Source of the DNA: a virus
Virus record (IMG/VR): IMGVR_UViG_3300003629_000011
Location: 1-27,819 of that record
DNA length: 27,819 nt
Strand: one strand, 5' to 3'
Under the pieces are notes generated by a model. It made no database searches, was not told where the DNA came from, and was given only the letters and a program-made list of their open reading frames with translations. This document shows, in pieces, positions 14,880 through 21,222 of the stretch. Position numbers and translations under genes: made by a program. Every line of letters begins with the position of its first letter. Positions within the stretch are counted from its first letter, which is position 1.

Positions 14880-15385
14880 CAGTTGAACACCTCTTGGAAC
14901 ATCTCTTCAACAGACTCAATTGCCTGTTCTGCAAGCCATCCTTCCTCTTCTGCCTTGTTGACAGCACTTCGGAAGAACGACCGGGGCTTCATCCCTTCAA
15001 CGGATGCCACAACAACCTGCTCACCGTCTGCCGTTTCGAACGCCAGCGCTTGCATATCGGTTGGTGTGATTGGCTCGTTACCACCTGAGCGCTCATTGTA
15101 GATGCCTGTACCGTACTCGATGTAGATAGCGTGTTCAGCCGTGGGTCCGACTGTGTACACACCGGACTCGATTTGAGTCCATTGAACCGAGTTGAATAGC
15201 TCTCCAGTATCGTAGGCATCAAGCCGTAGGATGTTTTCACGCATCTGCGACTGGAGAAGCTTGGCGGTCTGTTCTGCGCCATCGTCAACTGCTCGCGGTA
15301 CTCGTTGCTGCGCCTCCTCGACCTCGTTCTTAAACTCCTGAATCTGCTCTTGTAGCTCGTCAAAGCCTGAGAAGTTCATACTCAT
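14879..15385 (-). CDS. Head-tail joining protein, HK97 gp10-like
   Basis: A 168-aa protein. An N-terminal helix 'FDELQEQIQEFKNEVEEAQQ' is followed by 'AEQTAKLLQSQMRENILRLD', then the family signature 'AYDTGELFNSVQWTQIESGV' and 'YTVGPTAEHAIYIEYGTG'. A further 'MKPRSFFRSAVNK' closes the domain. This is the classic HK97 gp10/minor tail pattern (DTGxLxxS, then YAxxxExGT), here with an insert at 'YNERSGGNEPITPTDMQ'. Such proteins sit at the neck between connector and tail terminator. The start overlaps the upstream stop as ATGA, so translation is coupled. Confidence 0.8.
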   Translation of the reverse strand: MSMNFSGFDELQEQIQEFKNEVEEAQQRVPRAVDDGAEQTAKLLQSQMRENILRLDAYDTGELFNSVQWTQIESGVYTVGPTAEHAIYIEYGTGIYNERSGGNEPITPTDMQALAFETADGEQVVVASVEGMKPRSFFRSAVNKAEEEGWLAEQAIESVEEMFQEVFN

Positions 15386-15846
15386 ACGTCGTAATCATCC
15401 TCCACGTCGAGGTCGAAGTCCACGTCGTTGAAGTAGCGGTCCCAGTCGGACCAGTCTTCGGACGGACTCGTGTTGTACACGTAAACACCTGTGTACTCGT
15501 TTTCGAGGGCTGACTGAATACCGTCAACAATTTCTTTATAGCGTTCACAGAACGCCTGCATCGAGTAGTCTACTTTCGTGTCACCCGTATCATCGAGGTC
15601 GGCAAGCGCCACATCGTCATTATCTTCTGCACCTTTGGCAAGTTCGCACGTACCTTTCTGTTTTAGTGCAGCAATGTGATATGGCGTTAAGTCACCGTCA
15701 GCAATCTCTTCTCCACCGTTTACATCGAGTTCCAGCATTGCCTCTGCGAACTCGATAGCATCCAGCTTCTCGTCCCTGTCGTAATCGTCAGGGATTTGAA
15801 CTGGAATATCGCTCGGGGAGATGTATTTTGGGTCGTAGTCTGACAT
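15382..15846 (-). CDS. Head-tail connector protein (putative adaptor)
   Basis: A 154-aa very acidic protein right after the major capsid gene, where the gp6/gp15-type adaptor is found. 'DRDEKLDAIEFAEAMLELDV', 'LTPYHIAALKQKGTCELAKG' and 'MQAFCERYKEIVDGIQSAL' are three helices in the order seen in adaptors; the C-terminal tail is almost all Asp, Tyr and Val. It has no clear ribosome binding site and is preceded by a hairpin overlapping the capsid gene stop, so its expression may be set below that of the capsid protein. Function is inferred from position and helical pattern. Confidence 0.6.
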   Translation of the reverse strand: MSDYDPKYISPSDIPVQIPDDYDRDEKLDAIEFAEAMLELDVNGGEEIADGDLTPYHIAALKQKGTCELAKGAEDNDDVALADLDDTGDTKVDYSMQAFCERYKEIVDGIQSALENEYTGVYVYNTSPSEDWSDWDRYFNDVDFDLDVEDDYDV

Positions 15847-15892
15847 TGCTGGTAGATTGTAGGGTGTCGGACGATAGCAGGCGATTCAAGTA

Positions 15893-15911
15893 TGGATAAC
15901 GAAGTTATCCA
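15893..15911 (-). terminator. Hairpin overlapping the major capsid stop codon
   Basis: TGGATAAC-GAA-GTTATCCA is a perfect 8-bp inverted repeat with a 3-nt loop. On the coding strand its 5' arm contains the last Gly codon and the TAA stop of the capsid gene. No U run follows, so it may stabilise or process the mRNA 3' end rather than terminate transcription. Confidence 0.55.
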
Positions 15912-16768
15912 GTGATGGCGACGGCAGCATCTTGGAAGATTGCCTTCCACGAGCGCCGCGTGTAGACCTGAACGTTGTCGGCCATCCGCTCGTTGTCTTC
16001 GTAACGGTTGGACGCCATTCCGGTACGAGTAAGCTCGTAGCCGAAGTAGTCAGTGTCTACGATGAACGCACCGGGACCGGAGTCGTCACCGAACTCAGAA
16101 CCGATGGCGTGAGCGTTGTCAACGACAACGTTGAGGCCAGCAATCTGACCAATCTCACCGCTTGCAACAACGTCGTCCCCGCTTTCCGTAGCGCGGTTGA
16201 AGTTGTTGTCAGTGAGGAGGTCACCGTAGGCCTCAAGGTCGAGGATGAGCATATCCGGCGAGTAGTCTCCGCGACGGACCTCAATCATACCGTCACGAAT
16301 GTCACCGAACGTCATCGTTCCGTTGTCGTCACCAGCGTACCCAACGTCCGTGGAGCCAGTACCGTAGTCGGCGTCCGGCTTCACGTTGTCACGAAGCTCT
16401 ACGAAAGCCTCGAAGTTAAGGCGCTCGTCCATAGCACGAGCAAGCTGGTCAACTTCTCGGGCCTTCATATCGAGAAGACCGTCCTGCTGTGCCTCCATCG
16501 TGATGGAGATTTCGCCAGCGAACTTGTCGAACGTGACGAGAACCTCCTTCACAGTCGTCTGGTGACGCGGAACCTCAGCGCCCTCGGGGACAACCTGCAC
16601 ACGTCCCATATCGTCTTGGGCGATGTTGAATTGGTAGGCGTTACTACCAATGCTGGAAGCGTCAATCTGTGCGAAGGCGTCTCGGTAAATGAGGTCCTCC
16701 TCCACAAATTCTTCTACCGTATCACGGACGAAATCCTCAGTGATAACGTCCTGAACTTTAAGTGTCAT
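15905..16768 (-). CDS. Major capsid protein, HK97 fold
   Basis: A 287-aa protein. 'EDLIYRDAFAQIDASSIGSN' and 'VVPEGAEVPRHQTTVKEVLV' are followed by 'TFDKFAGEISITMEAQQDGL' and the long spine helix 'DMKAREVDQLARAMDERLNF'. The P-domain and A-domain region contains 'GDIRDGMIEVRRGDYSPDML', 'ILDLEAYGDLL' and 'GEIGQIAGLNVVVDNAHAIG', with the closing 'MADNVQVYTRRSWKAIFQDA'. These are standard HK97-fold elements. No long N-terminal delta domain is seen, consistent with the separate scaffold encoded upstream. The ribosome binding site GAGGTGAATAAAT-ATG is strong and is almost identical to that of the preceding gene, suggesting matched high translation. Confidence 0.88.
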   Translation of the reverse strand: MTLKVQDVITEDFVRDTVEEFVEEDLIYRDAFAQIDASSIGSNAYQFNIAQDDMGRVQVVPEGAEVPRHQTTVKEVLVTFDKFAGEISITMEAQQDGLLDMKAREVDQLARAMDERLNFEAFVELRDNVKPDADYGTGSTDVGYAGDDNGTMTFGDIRDGMIEVRRGDYSPDMLILDLEAYGDLLTDNNFNRATESGDDVVASGEIGQIAGLNVVVDNAHAIGSEFGDDSGPGAFIVDTDYFGYELTRTGMASNRYEDNERMADNVQVYTRRSWKAIFQDAAVAITG

Positions 16769-16788
16769 ATTTATTCACCTCTTCTATA

Positions 16789-17214
16789 TTATGGTCGCTG
16801 CGAGACCAGTGCGTAGTCGTCGTCAGAATCACTACGCGGATTTGTCTTCGTACCTACACGGAGTACAACGTACTCGTCGCCGTTGACCGAAAGGTCGCCA
16901 GCATCGACGTTCTCTGCGGAACCGTCGTGAGTACCTACCGTGTCACCAGCCGTGGCGTCAGCCTCAACAGCAGCGAGAACTGGGCCGTTGGTCTTAATGG
17001 TGACCTCTTCACCTGACGAAGCGTTGATGTACGCGATACCGTCAACGGAATCGCTACCGTTGGCCGATACACGAGTTGCTTCGCCGTTCGAGTCGATGGT
17101 GACAGCCTCGCCAGCGTAGAGGTCTTCCGCTGCGTCCACGTAGATGTAGTGACCGTAGCGGGAAGTCTCGTCTCCGGGGTCGAGGTCTTCACCGATTTCG
17201 TTTGTAAATGCCAT
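16789..17214 (-). CDS. Capsid decoration/stabilisation protein (putative)
   Basis: A 141-aa protein encoded between the protease-scaffold and the major capsid gene, the usual site of decoration genes. The sequence 'HYIYVDAAEDLYAGEAVTID' and 'NGEATRVSANGSDSVDGIAY' with 'EEVTIKTNGPVLAAVEADAT' is the beta-barrel pattern of phage capsid cement proteins (DUF2190-like: Gx-AVx(I/V), then GIA, then G-x-V). It ends with a polar tail 'NPRSDSDDDYALVSQRP'. It has a strong ribosome binding site, AGAGGTGAACAAAT-ATG, as expected for an abundant virion protein. Confidence 0.68.
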   Translation of the reverse strand: MAFTNEIGEDLDPGDETSRYGHYIYVDAAEDLYAGEAVTIDSNGEATRVSANGSDSVDGIAYINASSGEEVTIKTNGPVLAAVEADATAGDTVGTHDGSAENVDAGDLSVNGDEYVVLRVGTKTNPRSDSDDDYALVSQRP

Positions 17215-17230
17215 ATTTGTTCACCTCTTT

Positions 17231-17785
17231 TTACTCAAGGATGCGCTGTCGGATTTCTTCCTGCTTCTCAGAAGCCTCCTCCGATGTGGAGTCTCCTTCG
17301 CCCGCTTCAACCTCAGCAGCTTCCTCAAGCTCTTCCTCGTCAGGGTCAGCACCCTGCGGGTCAGGCGTAAGCTCACCTTCAAGCTCTTCACCTTCCTCAA
17401 GCTCGTCTTCGAGGTCTTCTCGCATTTCTTCGAGCGTCCACTTGTCCTGAATACGCTCTGCGGGGACACCAGTGCGCTCGGAGAGTGCTTCAGCGTAGAG
17501 CGAGCGAACCGATTCTACGTCTTCTTCGAGCTGTTCGTACTTTTCGCTCTCCATAATGTGAGGCTCGTCAGTCTCCTGAAGTGCCTCAACGTCAGAGCGG
17601 TCTACTTCGTCAAGGATTGCCGTTCGCTCCTTGAGTTCTTCAAGGTCCGACTGGAACTCCTCTCGAAGCTCCTCGACGGCCTCGGACGGGTCAGCCCCGC
17701 CCTCGTCGCCTTCCTCAAGCTCGTCGTAAGCGTCAGCCTTGCGACGAAGCTCTTCAAGCTCGTCCTGAGTAATCTCATCTGTCAT
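17231..17785 (-). CDS. Nested scaffold protein (internal start inside the protease gene)
   Basis: An in-frame ATG at 17785 is preceded by AGGTGATTCAACT, an excellent ribosome binding site identical in type and spacing to those of the main structural genes here. Starting there gives 184 aa beginning MTDEITQDELEELRRKADAY. It is dominated by Glu-rich coiled coil ('AVEELREEFQSDLEELKERT', 'EKYEQLEEDVESVRSLYAEA') and ends in a very acidic tail. This is the C-terminal part (residues 682-865) of the protease fusion. The lambda C/Nu3 pair is a known nested protease-scaffold arrangement. Separate translation is inferred from the ribosome binding site. Confidence 0.65.
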   Translation of the reverse strand: MTDEITQDELEELRRKADAYDELEEGDEGGADPSEAVEELREEFQSDLEELKERTAILDEVDRSDVEALQETDEPHIMESEKYEQLEEDVESVRSLYAEALSERTGVPAERIQDKWTLEEMREDLEDELEEGEELEGELTPDPQGADPDEEELEEAAEVEAGEGDSTSEEASEKQEEIRQRILE

Positions 17786-19828
17786 AGTTGAATCACCTGT
17801 GTTATCAGCAGCAACGATTGTCGCAGGCTCGTTGCCAGTGCCATCGTTGTCCGATACAACGTCGATGGAGCGGTCAGCGGAGAGAACAGTCACCGAGTCA
17901 TCATTCTCTCCTGCCTCATCGCCCGCATCAGCCGTTGAATCGGCATCATCTGCGGGGGTATCAGACATTTCTTCTTCGTCGTCTTCGTCTTCTTCTTCGT
18001 CTCTGTGCTTGGAAGTCGATGCAACAACGTCCATATACTCTTCGTGAGTGTCACCCGGAACCCACATCGTCTCACCGTCAAACTCCATCTGGTGGACGCC
18101 TGTGAGACCGTCAGTGTCTTCAACGAAAGCCATCGCGTCGTCCTTCGACGCAAACCGATGGTCTTCTGGTACTTCTCCGTGTTCAGCCATTTGTTCACTA
18201 CCTCCGTGCATTTGAAGGTCAGAGTAACCAGCCGTCACGGTGAAGCCAGTCGATACAGGTTCGCCGTCCTGCATTTCGTGAACCTCTACCATCACAATGT
18301 CCTTCTCGTCATCAATGTGGACAATCTTTCCGAACATCGCCGGGTTAACTTGCCACTCGACCATCTGACCTTCGCTAAATTCGGGCGCTTCGGCGGCTTC
18401 TTCCTCACCCCAGTCCTTGTCGAAAACTTCACTGGCGGTTTCGTTGACCCACTGCATAATACGGCTTTCCATTTCACTGGAAAGTCCATCAACAGCAGTC
18501 GCGCCACGTCCACCTTTTACAGCGGAGAGAGCGTTCAACGAAAGCTCACCATCCGGTTCAACAACCGGAAGCTTTAAGTCTCCGTAAGACTCTGGAGGGA
18601 AGCCACCTCGCGCAATCAGGAAGTGATTCCCGATTGCATTTCGCGTATCCTCGTCAAGCTCACCAAAGTCAGTACCAGCTTCAAAGTCGTACTCACTGGC
18701 GAAATCTTCGAGGTTCGGATTGTTCCATTCATCGGTGTGTTCGCCATCCCACTCAGGCGTGTGCATCGAGTAATCTGCAAGTTCTTCCACGTTCATCTCG
18801 TCTGCTTCAGATGCTCGTTCTTCCTCTTCATACTCGTGCATACCCTGACGGTCTTCGTCTGGCGTGTCACCTTCTTCTGGATACCGTTCCGGCTCTTCAT
18901 CGTACTTGTGTGGGTTGCCGTCAAACTCTGCTCCTTCTGGAACGTCGTAGGACGACTGTTCTGCGGAATCCCACTCTTGGAGCGCCGAGAAGCGCTTTGC
19001 CATCAGTGTCTCGGTTGGTTGCCACTCACCTTCACTGTATTCGTACACGCGAAGAAGAGCAGCAGGATTTTGCTCCGTACCACTGACAGGTTGATTATTA
19101 CTGATGTTCTGATTCTCGATTGTTCCGTCGTAAACTACTTCCTCAATCCGAGCCGGTGTCGGATTTTCTTCATTGTTCATCACGCTGTCATTGAGTCCAG
19201 CAAGGACAAAATCGCCTTCCTTGAACTCTTGTAGCTCGTCACCGTCAACGTCAACGCCCATCATCTGAGCGCATTCGGCAGCGGAAAGTTCCGAAGACGG
19301 ACCCATCTCGGCGGTGTTGCTCGGTGCAGCACCAGATGGGACAATACTCAAATTATCGAATTTGACTCTCTGAACCAACTTTGCACCGTTTTCGGCCTCC
19401 TCCATATTCTCAACGTCACCGTGATACCCACGGATAGAAACTTCGAGAAGACCATTCTTTACGCGCTCTGCAAGTTCCTCGTCGTATAGTTCGGCTTCGT
19501 ACAGCACACCAACTCCATCTTTATAGGTAGTCGAAATAACTTCACCTACGACTCCTCGGGATGAATTGTCGTGGTCTTCCACAAGGGAACGACCTTCGAG
19601 GGAGTCTACGGCTGGCTTGAGCGCTTCTCGGGGCCACTTCTTCCGAATACCGGATTGACCACGAGTAACGTCACCTTCCCCAATAGCGATTCCGTGAATC
19701 GTCCACGGTGCATCACCTTCAAGTTCACTGGAAAGATGTGCGTTATTGCGTTCAAGTTCTACCGATTCTTGCTGTACACTCATATGTTGAAGTTCAGAAA
19801 CAGCCAACTCAGTTGTGTCTCGTCTCAT
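17231..19828 (-). CDS. Prohead protease-scaffold fusion protein
   Basis: An 865-aa protein. Residues 40-175 are an HK97-type (S78) prohead protease: 'SLVEDHDNSSRGVVGEVIST' with His86, 'NGLLEVSIRGYHG' with Ser131, and 'VKFDNLSIVPSGAAPSN'. Further domains follow. 'EGDFVLAGLNDS' to 'ALLRVYEYSEGEW' (about 205-275) looks like an SH3-type barrel. 'FLIARGGFPPESYGDLKLPV' with 'LSAVKGGRGATAVDGLSSEM' (about 400-460) resembles XkdF-type segments. 'EFSEGQMVEWQVNPAMFGKI' (about 490) is Tudor/SH3-like. 'HRFASKDDAMAFVEDTDGLT' to 'MWVPGDTHEEYMDV' (about 565-610) is a domain common in phage head proteins. An acidic linker and the scaffold coiled coil end the protein. The first ATG lies about 26 nt from a TATA box, so a leaderless start is likely. 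Confidence 0.82.
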   Translation of the reverse strand: MRRDTTELAVSELQHMSVQQESVELERNNAHLSSELEGDAPWTIHGIAIGEGDVTRGQSGIRKKWPREALKPAVDSLEGRSLVEDHDNSSRGVVGEVISTTYKDGVGVLYEAELYDEELAERVKNGLLEVSIRGYHGDVENMEEAENGAKLVQRVKFDNLSIVPSGAAPSNTAEMGPSSELSAAECAQMMGVDVDGDELQEFKEGDFVLAGLNDSVMNNEENPTPARIEEVVYDGTIENQNISNNQPVSGTEQNPAALLRVYEYSEGEWQPTETLMAKRFSALQEWDSAEQSSYDVPEGAEFDGNPHKYDEEPERYPEEGDTPDEDRQGMHEYEEEERASEADEMNVEELADYSMHTPEWDGEHTDEWNNPNLEDFASEYDFEAGTDFGELDEDTRNAIGNHFLIARGGFPPESYGDLKLPVVEPDGELSLNALSAVKGGRGATAVDGLSSEMESRIMQWVNETASEVFDKDWGEEEAAEAPEFSEGQMVEWQVNPAMFGKIVHIDDEKDIVMVEVHEMQDGEPVSTGFTVTAGYSDLQMHGGSEQMAEHGEVPEDHRFASKDDAMAFVEDTDGLTGVHQMEFDGETMWVPGDTHEEYMDVVASTSKHRDEEEDEDDEEEMSDTPADDADSTADAGDEAGENDDSVTVLSADRSIDVVSDNDGTGNEPATIVAADNTGDSTMTDEITQDELEELRRKADAYDELEEGDEGGADPSEAVEELREEFQSDLEELKERTAILDEVDRSDVEALQETDEPHIMESEKYEQLEEDVESVRSLYAEALSERTGVPAERIQDKWTLEEMREDLEDELEEGEELEGELTPDPQGADPDEEELEEAAEVEAGEGDSTSEEASEKQEEIRQRILE

Positions 19829-19858
19829 AATGCTTGTAATTAGGATGGGTACTTAAAA
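19824..19858 (-). promoter_or_regulatory. Promoter of the protease-capsid block (shared 20-nt element, copy A)
   Basis: On the minus strand TTTTAA (19853-19858) is followed by 9 nt and CTAATTACAAGCATTATGAG (19824-19843). TATA centre to the ATG at 19828 is about 27 nt, so the transcript probably begins at or next to the ATG. The TATA box overlaps the stop codon of the membrane-protein gene. The 20-nt block and its distance to the TATA box are identical to the copy at 26514-26548. Confidence 0.65.
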
Positions 19859-20065
19859 GGGTCCGATTCTTCTGTCCACAAGTGCGTAGACGACGAGTAA
19901 ACACAGTACCAACAACGGCCACAGCCATATACCCGATATGGAAGTGACGATAGTTAGCTTCTCAAGGACAGCCTCAAGCCAGAAAGTTGTCACTACTGTC
20001 AACGCAAAAAGCACTCGCGTTTTGAAGACGCTCTCTGTCTCCTCGTCGTCTATCTCTAAATCCAT
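19853..20065 (-). CDS. Small two-helix membrane protein
   Basis: A 70-aa protein. An acidic, probably cytoplasmic N-terminus (MDLEIDDEETESVF) is followed by two hydrophobic segments: 'VLFALTVVTTFWLEAVLEKL' (about 18-37) and 'IWLWPLLVLCLLVVYALV' (about 47-64), with a basic end 'DRRIGPF'. It could be holin-like or anchor head assembly at the membrane, but nothing in the sequence decides this. The ATG is 2 nt after the upstream stop with no ribosome binding site, so it probably depends on reinitiation. Its stop overlaps the TATA box of the next transcription unit. Confidence 0.6.
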   Translation of the reverse strand: MDLEIDDEETESVFKTRVLFALTVVTTFWLEAVLEKLTIVTSISGIWLWPLLVLCLLVVYALVDRRIGPF

Positions 20066-20067
20066 AC

Positions 20068-20598
20068 TTATGAGTTCTGTAGCGTTTCAATCTCGACTTT
20101 GTGTTCACCTTGTTCGTCGCTATCTATAATAATGAGACCATAGTCAAGGTCTGTCAGAACACGTCTTCGTGAAATACCAAGTGTTCGTTGTGCGGATGTT
20201 CCTCCGGCATCTGATGTTGAACTGATGCTTGCGTGACCAATCTGGTAACCGCCCGGATTTGTAAGAATATTAGCCGTTTCTGCACCATCAACATCCGTAC
20301 CAACAGCGCTTGCGTCCGGTCCTGTCGGTGCGCCTGCTGCACCGTCACCTTCAACCTGTCGAATGGCGCTGTTCTGTTCACTGTGTTCAACAGGAACAGA
20401 AAAGTCTCCATCAACGTAATTAGTAGAAGATGGGTCAACTGATACCATTATTACCTCAGCGTCAGTTGTGGATGATGGGGTTTTACGAATACTAATTTGG
20501 TCAATCACAGATTGTACAAGTGGTCTATCACTATCGGTTTGTATTATATTAAATACACTATCTTGTGCGTTTTTATGAAATTCAGAATCTTCTACCAT
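20068..20598 (-). CDS. Unknown head-module protein
   Basis: A 176-aa protein starting MVEDSEFHKNAQDSVFNIIQ. I choose the ATG at 20598 because an in-frame GTG at 20610 lies in the ribosome binding site GTGAGGATTACT-ATG. A helical N-terminus of about 35 residues is followed by a low-complexity Gly/Ala/Asp/Ser middle ('VEGDGAAGAPTGPDASAVGT') and a beta C-terminus ('LDYGLIIIDSDEQGEHKVEI'). I do not recognise the family. Position between portal and protease suggests a virion or assembly protein. It follows the upstream stop by 12 nt. Confidence 0.6.
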   Translation of the reverse strand: MVEDSEFHKNAQDSVFNIIQTDSDRPLVQSVIDQISIRKTPSSTTDAEVIMVSVDPSSTNYVDGDFSVPVEHSEQNSAIRQVEGDGAAGAPTGPDASAVGTDVDGAETANILTNPGGYQIGHASISSTSDAGGTSAQRTLGISRRRVLTDLDYGLIIIDSDEQGEHKVEIETLQNS

Positions 20599-20610
20599 AG
20601 TAATCCTCAC

Positions 20611-21222
20611 TTAGAAGCGATTTCTCCAGAGTTCTGTGCCAAGAACTTCGTCTTTGAGTGCAGCACAGAATCGGGACGGACTACGAATATCTCCGACCAT
20701 CTGTGCGCGGCACGTTGTAAATGTTCCGCCGAGTGAAGCCCACGCATCGAGAACCGATGCACGGTCCCACCCTTCTGGAAGCTCACTAAATCCAACTTCA
20801 GGGTCGTCAACTCCCCGAATATTCAGTAGTTCGTCAACATTGTCAACGTCGTGCTTGTCACATAACATCCGCTCCTTCGCTCGCTGAAGCTCGGCGTAAT
20901 CGTGTGGGTTGTCCGTGTATTGATACACTTCTGCCATCTCAGCCTTACCAGCGAGGTCCTTTGCATCTGCGTCATCGTCTGCGAAACTTTCGCCGTCGTA
21001 TTCAGACAGGTCAGACGCCCTGAAGACACCATTACCGCCTCCTGTGAGTCCCACGATGTACGCAGGAGAATCGGATGATGCTTCAACGTCTACCGTTTCA
21101 GGTTCATCATCGTCACCTTCTGGTGCGCCAGTCGGGAACTCAAAGTCTGTTGTCATCTTTCCGGTAATGACACCGGGACCTTCAGGTGTTTCGACTCTGT
21201 TTCCTTCTTTGAACTCAACCAT
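20611..21222 (-). CDS. Unknown head-module protein with SH3-like N-terminus
   Basis: A 203-aa protein with its start placed at the ATG at 21222. That ATG overlaps the portal stop by 8 nt, and a longer in-frame start at 21276 would lie entirely in the portal gene. Residues 1-75 look like a small barrel: 'VEFKEGNRVETPEGPGVITG', then an acidic linker, then 'SPAYIVGLTGGGNGVFRASD'. Residues 95-135 are helical. The C-terminus 'GWDRASVLDAWASLGGTFTT', 'CRAQMVGDIRSPSRFCAALK' and 'DEVLGTELWRNRF' is compact and has Trp and Cys. I do not recognise the family. Coupled translation with the portal suggests a role in portal or prohead assembly. Confidence 0.6.
   Translation of the reverse strand: MVEFKEGNRVETPEGPGVITGKMTTDFEFPTGAPEGDDDEPETVDVEASSDSPAYIVGLTGGGNGVFRASDLSEYDGESFADDDADAKDLAGKAEMAEVYQYTDNPHDYAELQRAKERMLCDKHDVDNVDELLNIRGVDDPEVGFSELPEGWDRASVLDAWASLGGTFTTCRAQMVGDIRSPSRFCAALKDEVLGTELWRNRF

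Noticed and set aside
15932-16816. A 294-codon plus-strand frame opposite the capsid gene
   Set aside because: Antisense shadow of a strongly coding gene with no signals of its own.
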